From an uncultured Pelagibacteraceae bacterium (GTDB lineage: Bacteria > Pseudomonadota > Alphaproteobacteria > Pelagibacterales > Pelagibacteraceae), in NCBI GenBank assembly GCA_902542975.1, contig CACBWM010000006.1:1-64000 (forward strand): a stretch of DNA of 64,000 bases, read 5' to 3'. Below are positions 10,383-19,431 of this stretch, one piece after another. A model generated the notes under the pieces. That model ran no database searches. It saw nothing but the letters and a program-made list of their open reading frames with translations, and was not told the DNA's origin. Every line of letters begins with the position of its first letter. Positions within the stretch are counted from its first letter, which is position 1. Made by a program: the position numbers and the translations under genes.

Positions 10383-10558
10383 CTGTATCTCTGCACCTTT
10401 TCAGGTACAAAGATCAGTAGTTTTTTGGCACGTCGTTGTATGCGCTACCGCCATGCCTTCCACCCCGCAATTTTAGCGCTACTCTGCGTGGTTTTCTGCC
10501 CTCTGGGCTTGAATCTCTCGATTTTTCCCCAGATGGTCAGTTAAGAGTTGCCTCTTAA
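10383..10558 (+). ncRNA. Candidate structured ncRNA with 6S RNA-like architecture
   Basis: ~57% GC over 10431-10520 in an AT-rich genome; hand-folded closing helix 10383-10390/10531-10540, terminal rod 10429-10447/10474-10490, small hairpin GCCC-TCT-GGGC (10498-10508), 3' hairpin TTAAGAG-TTGC-CTCTTAA (10541-10558). Confidence 0.5.
10541..10558 (+). terminator. Terminator-like hairpin at the end of the candidate ncRNA
   Basis: Perfect 7-bp stem with 4-nt loop, followed by a weak T-rich TTCATTT. Confidence 0.4.
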
Positions 10559-10652
10559 TTCATTTAATAGATTATCACAGTGCAAATTATATTAGTATCA
10601 CTTTATAGTTGATAATTAATGGTTTTTAACAGTTGTGAATAGCGTTAATAAA

Positions 10653-10832
10653 CTATCTAGGTCCAACAAATATAAGAATAAAATAGGATAAATAGAAAAT
10701 TATTGTTAAAGCAGACAAGAAATATACTTCTAAAGATTTCCCATTTTTTTTGTAAACCAAATAACTCAGAATAGTTAAACCTATAGATATTATTAAAAAA
10801 TAGCTTGTAGGAATTTCTCCATCTAAAGTCAT
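10653..10832 (-). CDS. Small (59 aa) membrane protein, two predicted TM helices
   Basis: Translation MTLDGEIPTSYFLIISIGLTILSYLVYKKNGKSLEVYFLSALTIIFYLSYFILIFVGPR*; more protein-like than the overlapping 67-aa ORF 10657..10860. Confidence 0.55.
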   Translation of the reverse strand: MTLDGEIPTSYFLIISIGLTILSYLVYKKNGKSLEVYFLSALTIIFYLSYFILIFVGPR

Positions 10833-10915
10833 TAAGTATTTGTTTTATTTCATTTGACATTTAAAATCACTTGATATATTACTAACGATAATTAATAGTT
10901 ATCAATAGTAATAAT

Positions 10916-11869
10916 ATGAATGAGCTAACTACAGACTTAAAATTGCTACATGAAGCAACATTAAATAATCTAAAAAATTCAAAAGCAGATAACACTTTAA
11001 GAGCTTATAAATCTGATTTTAAAGACTTCAGTATTTTCTGTTCAAAGCATGGATTAAATTCGTTGCCAACAGAGCCAAAAATAGTTTCTTTGTACTTAAC
11101 GCATCTCTCTAAAAGCTCAAAAATAAGCACTTTAAGACGAAGGCTGGTATCTATAAGTATGGTTCATAAGCTAAAAGGACATTATTTAGATACTAAACAT
11201 CCTATTATAGTTGAAAATTTAATGGGTATAAGAAGAGCAAAAGGTAGTATTCAGAAAGGTAAAAAACCATTATTAATCAATCATTTAAAATTAATTATTA
11301 ATGTAATAAATCAACAAAATAATGAGGAATTAAAAAAACTTAGAGATAAATCAATAATATTAATTGGATTCGGAGGCGGTTTCAGAAGAACAGAACTTAT
11401 TTCAATTAATTATGAAGATCTAGAATTTGTTTCTGAAGGTCTAAAAATCTTTATTAAAAAATCAAAAACTGACCAACTTGGGGAAGGAATGATAAAAGGA
11501 CTGCCCTACTTCACCAATGATATTTACTGTCCAGTTAAAAATTTAAAAAAATGGTTAGAAATTTCTAAAATTAAGTCTGGACCTATTTTTAGAAGATTTT
11601 CAAAGGGTTTATCATTAACTGATAAAAGATTAACTGATCAATCTGTAGTTTTATTAATGAAAGAATACTTGAATTTAGCGGGTATTGAAAATAGAAATTT
11701 TGCAGGGCATAGTTTAAGATCAGGTTTTGCAACAGTTGCCGCGGAGTCAGGTGCCAATGAGAGAAGCATAATGGCTATGACAGGTCATAAATCAACACAA
11801 ATGGTCAGAAGATATATTAGAGAGTCAAATATATTTAAAAACAATGCATTAAATAAAATAAAATTTTAA
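10916..11869 (+). CDS. Tyrosine site-specific recombinase/integrase
   Basis: Catalytic motifs present: GGGFRRTELISI (Arg), HSLRSGFAT (HxxR), GHKSTQMVRRYIR (His/Tyr). Confidence 0.9.
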   Translation: MNELTTDLKLLHEATLNNLKNSKADNTLRAYKSDFKDFSIFCSKHGLNSLPTEPKIVSLYLTHLSKSSKISTLRRRLVSISMVHKLKGHYLDTKHPIIVENLMGIRRAKGSIQKGKKPLLINHLKLIINVINQQNNEELKKLRDKSIILIGFGGGFRRTELISINYEDLEFVSEGLKIFIKKSKTDQLGEGMIKGLPYFTNDIYCPVKNLKKWLEISKIKSGPIFRRFSKGLSLTDKRLTDQSVVLLMKEYLNLAGIENRNFAGHSLRSGFATVAAESGANERSIMAMTGHKSTQMVRRYIRESNIFKNNALNKIKF

Positions 11870-11875
11870 TAAATC

Positions 11876-12913
11876 TCAAACAAACTGATTTCTATAATTA
11901 TCAATCTTTTTGGAAATATAATCGTTTGTAAGGAAAAAATGTTTATAAATTTTTTTTTGAAGAGTCTGTTTTAAATTTTCATTTTTAATTAATATTTCAA
12001 TTTTATTTTGCAAATTTTTGATCGTAAGTTTGTTTAATTTTACAGCATTTGGTGATGCTTCAGGCAAACCACCTCTATTTGTAATTATAACAGCACATCC
12101 CGCACTTGATGCTTCAAGTGCTGTTCTACCAAATGGTTCTTCAATTCTAGAACAGGTTATGGATATCTGAGCTTTTTTAAACCATTCAGTAACAATATTA
12201 TTATTTTGGAAACCTAAAATATTAAATCTTTTGTGATTAAATTTAATTTTTTCTCTAGGTTCATCACCTATTACAATAGATTTCCAATTTGGATATTTGT
12301 TTAAAATATTTATGACAGCATTACCAAATATGTCATATCCTTTTGATTTATTAAGTCTACCAACAAAAATTATTAAATTTTTTTTTTTCTTGAAATTTAT
12401 TTTTTTTTTATTTGTAGACTGATAAATGACTTTCAATTTATTCTTATATTCTTTTTTTTTTAAACCTTTTATAAATTGATTTAATGACCATTTACTATTA
12501 AATATTATCATTAGAGTTTTTTGTAAAATGCGTTTTCTGTCTTTAATTGAAGAAGAACTTTTCATTTTTAGTGGATCATTATGAAAATATAAAATTAGGT
12601 TTTTATTATATTCGTATAAATTATCTATATAATTTGGTCTATTGTGTATTTCTATTAAATTTGATTTTTTTATTTTTTCATATTCTAAAAATTTGCTAAT
12701 ATATGAATTTGAAGAACTTTTGAAAAAAAACTTTTTAAATTTTAAATTTTTATAATTTTTTAATAATTTTTTTTTAAAATCTGTTTCTCCATATACTTGA
12801 ATATTTTTTTTATATTTGCTTAATGGTATAGTATCTTTTAAAAATAGCGATACAGCACCGGCATAATTTGGAGAAAAATTTTCTTTGTATGGTAAAAGTA
12901 CTGAAATTTTCAT
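11876..12913 (-). CDS. Glycosyltransferase family 4-like protein
   Basis: IIFVGRLNKSKGYDIF and EEPFGRTALEASSAGCAVIITNRGGLPE. Confidence 0.88.
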   Translation of the reverse strand: MKISVLLPYKENFSPNYAGAVSLFLKDTIPLSKYKKNIQVYGETDFKKKLLKNYKNLKFKKFFFKSSSNSYISKFLEYEKIKKSNLIEIHNRPNYIDNLYEYNKNLILYFHNDPLKMKSSSSIKDRKRILQKTLMIIFNSKWSLNQFIKGLKKKEYKNKLKVIYQSTNKKKINFKKKKNLIIFVGRLNKSKGYDIFGNAVINILNKYPNWKSIVIGDEPREKIKFNHKRFNILGFQNNNIVTEWFKKAQISITCSRIEEPFGRTALEASSAGCAVIITNRGGLPEASPNAVKLNKLTIKNLQNKIEILIKNENLKQTLQKKIYKHFFLTNDYISKKIDNYRNQFV

Positions 12914-13164
12914 TTATAAAAATTTAATTTTATTATATTCCTTAATCTAAAGTTTTTTTTAAGTATGTATTCTTCTTTCATAGCTTTTGATTTTGAATTA
13001 TAACTTTTACTATAAGCCAATATCCAATTTCTACCTTTTGTAAATTTTGCACCTTGAGATGTATTATGTTTTTTTAATCTTTTCTTTAAATCATTAGTAT
13101 ATCCTACATAACTTAAAGTTTTTTGCTTATTTCTTGATAAAATTAAATAAACAAAATATTTCAT
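12910..13164 (-). CDS. GIY-YIG nuclease domain protein
   Basis: YFVYLI...SYVGYTNDLKKRLKKHN, UvrC/GIY-YIG-like; ATGA-type overlap with the GT gene. Confidence 0.88.
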   Translation of the reverse strand: MKYFVYLILSRNKQKTLSYVGYTNDLKKRLKKHNTSQGAKFTKGRNWILAYSKSYNSKSKAMKEEYILKKNFRLRNIIKLNFYK

Positions 13165-13166
13165 TA

Positions 13167-13241
13167 TGGCGGTCCCTAGGGGAATCGAACCCCTCTTTCA
13201 TGGATGAAAACCATGTGTCCTAACCGATAGACGAAGGGACC
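13167..13241 (-). tRNA. tRNA-Glu(TTC)
   Basis: Reverse complement GGTCCCTTCGTCTATCGGTTAGGACACATGGTTTTCATCCATGAAAGAGGGGTTCGATTCCCCTAGGGACCGCCA; anticodon TTC, encoded CCA. Confidence 0.95.
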
Positions 13242-13276
13242 AGAGATGGAGTTTCTATTGCAATTATTAAAAATAA

Positions 13277-14221
13277 TCAAGCTATAGGTTCCTCACTATT
13301 TATAATTTCTATTGTAGATTCTTTGTGTGTGACAAGAGTTTCTGTAATAAATTTTGTATTTTCTTTTTTTATACCTGCAACCATTTCAGTACTTGTAATA
13401 CCTGTCGCACAAAAAATACTATCTCCTTTGACTATTTCATTTAATTCATATTTTTTATTTAGGTCAGATATTCCCATTTTTTTAGCTCTAGCTTTGTCTT
13501 GATCAGTTGCAAATAGAAATCTTCCTTGAAATTTACATCCATAAGCATCCAAAGCTGCTGCTGAAATAACTCCCTCAGGACCTCCTCCAATACCTAAAAA
13601 TAAGTCAATATTATACTTTTTATTAGTAACTAAGAGAGCCCCACAAATATCACCATCTGAAATTAATTTTAAATTTACTTTTAAAGATTTTAATTCTTCA
13701 ATAATCTCTTTATGTCTTGGTCTATCAAGAATACATACTGTTAGTTCATTGATATTTTTATTTTTGGCATCTGCAATGTTGGAAATATTTTTTTTTATAG
13801 GATAATCTAAATCTGTAGCATCTAATGGAATATCTTTACCTACTGCAATTTTATTCATATAAGTTTCCGGTGCATTAAATAATTTTCCTTTTTCTGAAAT
13901 TGCTAATACCGATATGGCTCCTGGAATATTTTTTGCAGCAAAATTTGTTCCTTCAAGAGGATCAACAGCTATATCTAAATTCGGACCATTACCCTTTCCA
14001 AGTTTTTCTCCTATATATAGCATTGGTGCCTCATCTAGCTCACCCTCACCTATCACTACTTCTCCATTAATTTCTAGATTATTTAAATCATTTCTCATTG
14101 AGTCTGTTGCTGCTTTATCAGCTAATTTTTTATCCCCTTTACCAAGATATTGATAGCAATTAATAGCTGCTCTCGAAGTAACTTTAACAAGTGAGTTGAT
14201 CAAATTTTTATTTAAAGACAT
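13277..14221 (-). CDS. glpX: Class II fructose-1,6-bisphosphatase
   Basis: GEGELDEAPMLYIGEKLG, AVDPLEGTN, GGGPEGV. Confidence 0.93.
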   Translation of the reverse strand: MSLNKNLINSLVKVTSRAAINCYQYLGKGDKKLADKAATDSMRNDLNNLEINGEVVIGEGELDEAPMLYIGEKLGKGNGPNLDIAVDPLEGTNFAAKNIPGAISVLAISEKGKLFNAPETYMNKIAVGKDIPLDATDLDYPIKKNISNIADAKNKNINELTVCILDRPRHKEIIEELKSLKVNLKLISDGDICGALLVTNKKYNIDLFLGIGGGPEGVISAAALDAYGCKFQGRFLFATDQDKARAKKMGISDLNKKYELNEIVKGDSIFCATGITSTEMVAGIKKENTKFITETLVTHKESTIEIINSEEPIA

Positions 14222-15219
14222 TAAATATTTTCAACTGTGGATTCTTCTGAATTATATTTCAATCTAGCTTCAAATTCACTTAATCTTTTCCAAACTGAAA
14301 TTAATTCCACTATAGTAGACCAGCTTCGAACTAAGTATTGTAATGAATTTTCAACTCTTCCAAATGCTCTGGTTATTTGCTGAACAAAACCTAATGTAAT
14401 CGCACCTGAAACAATAGTTGGTGCTAAAGCCAAATATGGAACAATTACCATACCTTGGAAATAACTCCACTTGACTGCATTAAAATATAAATAATGAAAA
14501 TATGATTTATAGTGAATACCTCTAACTCTATCATATAATTGACCGATTGTTGGTGGTGCCGCTCTTATTGGATCGTCTTCACCATGAACTAATTCTTTTC
14601 TATAACCTGCTTCCTCTTTTTGAATATCATATTCAATACCTGGTAACTTTATTCCTACAGCAGCTAACAAAACTGTCCCACCAAGTGCAGATATTATCGC
14701 AACCCAAACTAAAGCATGATCAACCTCACCAATCCATGGAAGAACATCGACTTGTTTAGATAATCCCCATAATATTGGTAAGAAGGCTACTAATGTCATT
14801 ATACTATCTAAAAGTCCAACACCAAGACCTTCCATTATTCTTGCAAATTTTAAAGTATCTTCTTGAACTCTCTGTGAAGCACCTTCTGTTAAACGAGCTT
14901 TTAACCATTGTGAATGGTAATATTCAGCCATAGAAGTTCTCCACCTAAATACCCAATGAGATACAAAAAAACCTGTTACAATTGCAATTATAATCCAAAG
15001 ACCCGCAACTTTTGCAAATGTAAACAAATAACCAATAAATTCAGTTTCTGTTACTGAACCTGGTTCTGTAAGAGCTTTTTGAAGAGTATCGTAAAATTCA
15101 CCAAACCATTCATTAATTTTTACATCTAATTGTACTTGATACCAAGTTGAAACTAATATGAAGATTGATCCAAATATACTCCAGCCATACCATCGTCTCT
15201 CTGTAAAAAATCTAAACAT
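14221..15219 (-). CDS. SbmA/BacA-like transporter
   Basis: RRWYGWSIFGSIFIL, VFRWRTSMAEYYHSQW and IEGASQRVQEDT-type motifs (LTEGASQRVQEDTLKFA). Confidence 0.85.
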   Translation of the reverse strand: MFRFFTERRWYGWSIFGSIFILVSTWYQVQLDVKINEWFGEFYDTLQKALTEPGSVTETEFIGYLFTFAKVAGLWIIIAIVTGFFVSHWVFRWRTSMAEYYHSQWLKARLTEGASQRVQEDTLKFARIMEGLGVGLLDSIMTLVAFLPILWGLSKQVDVLPWIGEVDHALVWVAIISALGGTVLLAAVGIKLPGIEYDIQKEEAGYRKELVHGEDDPIRAAPPTIGQLYDRVRGIHYKSYFHYLYFNAVKWSYFQGMVIVPYLALAPTIVSGAITLGFVQQITRAFGRVENSLQYLVRSWSTIVELISVWKRLSEFEARLKYNSEESTVENI

Positions 15220-15500
15220 TATTTTGTAAAATTATCAGCGTAAGATTTTAAAGTAATTTTTCTATTATTTGGCTCAATTACTTCAAAATCAATATTATTT
15301 TTTTTTGCATATTCAATTGCTAGTTCTTTTGTGGAAAATTCTAATTTTAATTCACCATAAGTATCAGTAGAACTCTCCCATCCCATCAAAGGATTGGTAC
15401 CCGGATCATTAGTAATGTATTCAATAATCCATTTATCAAATTTTTTTAATCCTGACTGCGTAGCAGTTTTAGATGGTTTATAAATTTTAGCTTTTTTCAT
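15219..15500 (-). CDS. NADH dehydrogenase accessory subunit, NDUFS4/ETC complex I 18-kDa-like (start moved to the ATG at 15500, since 15501-15548 extends into tRNA-Pro)
   Basis: AKIYKPSKTATQSG, NPLMGWESSTDTYGELKLEF, FSTKELAIEYAKKN. Confidence 0.85.
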   Translation of the reverse strand: MKKAKIYKPSKTATQSGLKKFDKWIIEYITNDPGTNPLMGWESSTDTYGELKLEFSTKELAIEYAKKNNIDFEVIEPNNRKITLKSYADNFTK

Positions 15501-15504
15501 AAAA

Positions 15505-15581
15505 TGGTCGGGGTGGTAGGATTCGAACCTACGGCCCCTTGGTCCCAAACCAAGTGCGCTACCAGGCTGCGCTACACCCCG
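15505..15581 (-). tRNA. tRNA-Pro(TGG)
   Basis: Reverse complement CGGGGTGTAGCGCAGCCTGGTAGCGCACTTGGTTTGGGACCAAGGGGCCGTAGGTTCGAATCCTACCACCCCGACCA. Confidence 0.95.
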
Positions 15582-15676
15582 AATGGAGTACTAATACAGT
15601 AGATAAAAAAAATTTCAAAGTATATTAATCACTATTTAAAAGGAAATTTTATAAAATTTGCTATATATAAGTATCT

Positions 15677-16171
15677 ATGATCATTGAATGTCCAGCTTGT
15701 TCTAAGAAGTTCAATATTAATGAAAAATTAATTCCAGATGAAGGCAGACTTTTAAAGTGCGGCAATTGCGAACATACATGGTTTTATAAAAAAAATGAAA
15801 AAATAAAATTAGAGGCTGGAACTAAAAAAATAAGTCATATTGAGGAAAATAAACAAGATATCAATATAGAACCAGTTGAAGAACCAATAAAACAAACAAA
15901 AAAAATAAGAAAAAAAATTTTAAAAAAATCTTCAACAAAAATAAGTAAATCAAAAGAATTAGTGTCTATTGATAAAAGTTCTGTTTCAAGAGAAAACAAT
16001 ATTATAAAAAAAATATTTCTGGTTATTCTTTCAATTATCGCATTTATTTTGCTTACAGACACTTTTAAGAATCAGATATCCGTTATATTTCCTGGCATAT
16101 TACAAATGTCAGATAGTTTGTATCTAGTAATAAATGACTTGAAATTATTTATTAAAGATTTAGTCAGGTAA
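15677..16171 (+). CDS. MJ0042-type zinc-ribbon domain membrane protein
   Basis: CPACSKKFNI...LKCGNCEHTWFY; C-terminal TM. Confidence 0.8.
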   Translation: MIIECPACSKKFNINEKLIPDEGRLLKCGNCEHTWFYKKNEKIKLEAGTKKISHIEENKQDINIEPVEEPIKQTKKIRKKILKKSSTKISKSKELVSIDKSSVSRENNIIKKIFLVILSIIAFILLTDTFKNQISVIFPGILQMSDSLYLVINDLKLFIKDLVR

Positions 16172-16173
16172 AA

Positions 16174-17346
16174 ATGATTCAGATAATTACAAAACCATTT
16201 AGATGGTTTTTCAAATTAGAAGCCGCTAGTGGTCTCGTTTTACTTTTTGCAGCAATAATAGCTTTAATTGTAAGTAATTCCAATTTAGCCGAAATATATT
16301 TTTCGACATTAAATAAATATTTATTTTTAGGCATAAATAATTTTGGATTAAAGTTATCTGTATTACATTGGATAAATGATGCCTTAATGGCAATTTTCTT
16401 TTTTTTCGTAACATTGGAAATTAAAAGAGAATTCTTACAGGGTGAACTTTCAAATATAAAGCAAGCTCTTCTTCCAATTATAGCTGCAGTCGGAGGAATG
16501 TTAGTACCTGCATTATTTTATGTTTTTATTAATTTTGGTGATAGTGAAACAATGAATGGTTGGGCAATTCCATCTGCAACTGATATTGCATTTTCTTTAG
16601 GAGTGCTTTCATTATTGGGTAAAAGAGTTCCATTATCATTAAAAGTTTTTTTAACTGCTTTAGCTATTATAGATGATCTAGGAGCTATAGTAATTATTGC
16701 ATTATTCTATTCAGGTGATCTGAGTATTAAATATTTAAGCTTAATGTTGTTAGCTTTTATTGTTCTTCTAGTAATAAATAAATTTAATATAAAGAAATTT
16801 TTACCTTATTTGATTGTTGGAATATTTCTTTGGGACTTCACTCACAATTCTGGAATTCATGCGACAATAGCTGGTGTTTTGCTAGCAATGACTATACCTC
16901 ATAGAAAAAAAGATAAAGACTTTTCACTTCTAATAAAAATCGAACATGCAATAAGTCCTTACGTTGCTTTTGGTATTATGCCATTATTTGCTTTTGCAAA
17001 TGCTGGTGTTTCATTAGAAGGTTTATCTTTTGCATCTTTACTTGATAAAGTTCCATTAGGAATTTTATTGGGATTGTTTGTTGGTAAACAATTAGGAGTA
17101 TTTGTATTTTCTTATGTTTCAATAAAAATGAAAATAGCTCAGATGCCTAATAACTCTAACTGGTTTAATTTTTATGGCGTTGGTGTTTTAACAGGTATTG
17201 GATTTACAATGAGCTTATTTGTTGGGAACTTAGCTTTTGTTGAAAATATGCAATACATGGATGGAGTTAAAATAGGAGTTTTAACTGGGTCATTATTATC
17301 CACTTTATTTGGGTACTTCTTAATACTACTTACACCAAATAAGTAA
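16174..17346 (+). CDS. nhaA: Na+/H+ antiporter NhaA
   Basis: FFFVTLEIKREFLQGEL, WAIPSATDIAFSLGVL, ALAIIDDLGAI. Confidence 0.95.
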   Translation: MIQIITKPFRWFFKLEAASGLVLLFAAIIALIVSNSNLAEIYFSTLNKYLFLGINNFGLKLSVLHWINDALMAIFFFFVTLEIKREFLQGELSNIKQALLPIIAAVGGMLVPALFYVFINFGDSETMNGWAIPSATDIAFSLGVLSLLGKRVPLSLKVFLTALAIIDDLGAIVIIALFYSGDLSIKYLSLMLLAFIVLLVINKFNIKKFLPYLIVGIFLWDFTHNSGIHATIAGVLLAMTIPHRKKDKDFSLLIKIEHAISPYVAFGIMPLFAFANAGVSLEGLSFASLLDKVPLGILLGLFVGKQLGVFVFSYVSIKMKIAQMPNNSNWFNFYGVGVLTGIGFTMSLFVGNLAFVENMQYMDGVKIGVLTGSLLSTLFGYFLILLTPNK

Positions 17347-17353
17347 GTAGTTT

Positions 17354-17899
17354 ATGAAAAAATTAATAATAATAAGTTTAACAATAATAATGTTTTTTTT
17401 TAAAAATTCAGCAATGAGCAATAATCAGGAAAGTTTTTATGATCTAGAAATAGAGAGTATTAATGGAGAAATCATTAAATTAAAAGATTATCGAGATAAA
17501 ATTATTCTTATAGTTAACACTGCCAGCTATTGTGGTTTTACAAAACAATATGAGGATCTGCAAGAATTATGGGATAAATATAAATCTAAGGGTCTTATTG
17601 TCCTTGGAGTGCCCTCAGACTCTTTCAATCAAGAAAAAAAAACCAATAGTGAAGTAAAAGAATTTTGTGAAGTTAATTTTGACATAAATTTTCCATTAAC
17701 AGCTATTACAGAAGTTAAAGGGAAGAATGCTCATGATATTTTTAAGTGGGCGGAAAATAATTTTGGTAAATCTGCTGTTCCTAAGTGGAATTTTCATAAA
17801 ATATTAATCAATAAACAGGGAAATGTAGAAGATACATATGCTTCTTTTACAAAACCTACATCAAATAAAATTATAAATAAAATTGAAGAAATACTATAG
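17354..17899 (+). CDS. Glutathione peroxidase family protein with putative signal peptide
   Basis: NTASYCGFTKQYEDLQ, WNFHKILINKQG. Confidence 0.9.
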   Translation: MKKLIIISLTIIMFFFKNSAMSNNQESFYDLEIESINGEIIKLKDYRDKIILIVNTASYCGFTKQYEDLQELWDKYKSKGLIVLGVPSDSFNQEKKTNSEVKEFCEVNFDINFPLTAITEVKGKNAHDIFKWAENNFGKSAVPKWNFHKILINKQGNVEDTYASFTKPTSNKIINKIEEIL

Positions 17900-18670
17900 T
17901 TCAACAGTTAAACCATCATGTGCTGGTATGACATTTTTTGGTATAACTTTCTTTAATTGGTTGTAATCTAAGACTGGCGATAGATTTGAAAGAATAGCAT
18001 TTTTTGGTTTAAATTTATTGATGAAGTATAAAGATTTTTCTAAATTGAAATGTGATGGATGAAAATTGTACCAAAGACAATCAATTATTAAATACTTAAG
18101 ATTTTTAAAATAAAAATAATCTTTTTTGTAAATATCACTTACATCAGTAATGTATGCAAGTTTTTTGTCAATTATAAAACAATTAGATTTGACTGAACCA
18201 TGCTGAACAACAATCGATTTAAATTTTAAATTTTTATTTTCATGTTTAATAAACGAATTTTTTTTTAATTTATTTAATTTTAAAGTTGCTGGGTATTCTT
18301 TAGAGAAACTTTTAAAACAATATGAAAAACTTTGTTTTAAAAGTTTAGATGTTTCATTATCAGCATAAACATTAACTTGTTTTCTACTATTAATAAAAAA
18401 AGATCTTAAATCATTTATTCCGTGGGTTTGATCAGCATGCATATGTGAGTAGAATACTTTATCAATTTTCTTAATTTTATGACGCAGTAACTGTTGTCTT
18501 AAGTCAGGAGATGTATCAATTAAAATATTTTCATCAGTTGTTTTAATAAGTGCAGAACATCTTGTTCTATAGTTTTTCTTATTTTTGGGATCACAATTTC
18601 CAAAAAATCCATCAGGTCTTGGTACACCCATTGAACTTCCGCAACCTAATATTATAAATTTAATACTCAT
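17894..18670 (-). CDS. MBL-fold metallohydrolase (PhnP-like)
   Basis: GCGSSMGVPRPDG, SHMHADQTHGINDLR. Confidence 0.85.
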   Translation of the reverse strand: MSIKFIILGCGSSMGVPRPDGFFGNCDPKNKKNYRTRCSALIKTTDENILIDTSPDLRQQLLRHKIKKIDKVFYSHMHADQTHGINDLRSFFINSRKQVNVYADNETSKLLKQSFSYCFKSFSKEYPATLKLNKLKKNSFIKHENKNLKFKSIVVQHGSVKSNCFIIDKKLAYITDVSDIYKKDYFYFKNLKYLIIDCLWYNFHPSHFNLEKSLYFINKFKPKNAILSNLSPVLDYNQLKKVIPKNVIPAHDGLTVEL

Positions 18671-19431
18671 TATTGAAAAAATAATCTTTCAAAATTATCA
18701 TTTGTAATAGTTTCTAATTCATCAAAAGTTTTTGATTTTAATTCTGAAAGTTTTTCCAATGTATATTTAATAAAAGAAGGTTCGTTTTTTTTACCTCTCA
18801 TTGGTATAGGTGCTAAGAAAGGACTGTCTGTTTCAATTAAAATTTTATCATTTTCAATCATTTTAAAAGTTTCTTGAAGATCATTACTATTTTTAAAAGT
18901 TATGATTCCACTAGCAGAAAAATATGCATTTAATGTCATCATTTTTTTAGCAAACTCTTTTGAACCTGTAAAACAATGCATAAGTATTTTAATATCGCTA
19001 TTTTTATATTTATTTAAAATATCAAAAGTTTCTGTTTCGGCACTTCTAGAATGAACTATTAAAGGATAATTTAGTTCAATTGAGGCCTCTATATGTGTCT
19101 CAAAACTTTTAATTTGATCATCTTTATGACTATTTTCATAATAAAAATCTAATCCTGTCTCTCCTACTCCAATTATTTTTTTAAATTTATTAGCATTTTC
19201 AACAATGAATTTTTTATCCATCGTATCAATGCTGGACTCATGAGGATGAATTCCTACACTTCCATAAATTATTTCATCAAGATTTATTATTTTTTTAATA
19301 TTTTCAAAACTTTTTGAATTGGTTGAAATAGTTAGAATTTTCTTTAATCCATTTTCCTTAGAACGTTTGATAACATCGCTAATATTTGAATAAAGGGGTT
19401 CGTGATCAAGATGACAATGTGAGTCTATCAT
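18670..19431 (-). CDS. tatD: TatD family DNase
   Basis: IDSHCHLDHEPL, GETGLDFYY, ETDSPFLAP. Confidence 0.92.
   Translation of the reverse strand: MIDSHCHLDHEPLYSNISDVIKRSKENGLKKILTISTNSKSFENIKKIINLDEIIYGSVGIHPHESSIDTMDKKFIVENANKFKKIIGVGETGLDFYYENSHKDDQIKSFETHIEASIELNYPLIVHSRSAETETFDILNKYKNSDIKILMHCFTGSKEFAKKMMTLNAYFSASGIITFKNSNDLQETFKMIENDKILIETDSPFLAPIPMRGKKNEPSFIKYTLEKLSELKSKTFDELETITNDNFERLFFQ

Noticed and set aside
10341-10544. 67-aa ORF (MKFCTFKDHIKIKTLYLC...)
   Set aside because: Coincides with the GC-rich structured region, crosses the ogt start region and has no recognisable protein character; treated as spurious over an ncRNA
10383-10558. SRP RNA, tmRNA or RNase P RNA as the identity of the GC-rich island
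   Set aside because: The SRP domain IV signature (GGTCAGG..CCGGAAGG.AGCAGCC), tmRNA ends and RNase P CR motifs are absent on both strands; a 6S-like rod fits better
10025-13185. TAGGGGAAT shared between 10025-10033 and the 3' part of tRNA-Glu (13177-13185) as integrase att sites
   Set aside because: Only 9 bp; too short to claim an att core, and the interval would include an apparently core ncRNA
15501-15548. N-terminal MGPRGRRFESYHPDHF on the NDUFS4-like ORF
   Set aside because: Encoded by the antisense of tRNA-Pro; true start is the ATG at 15500
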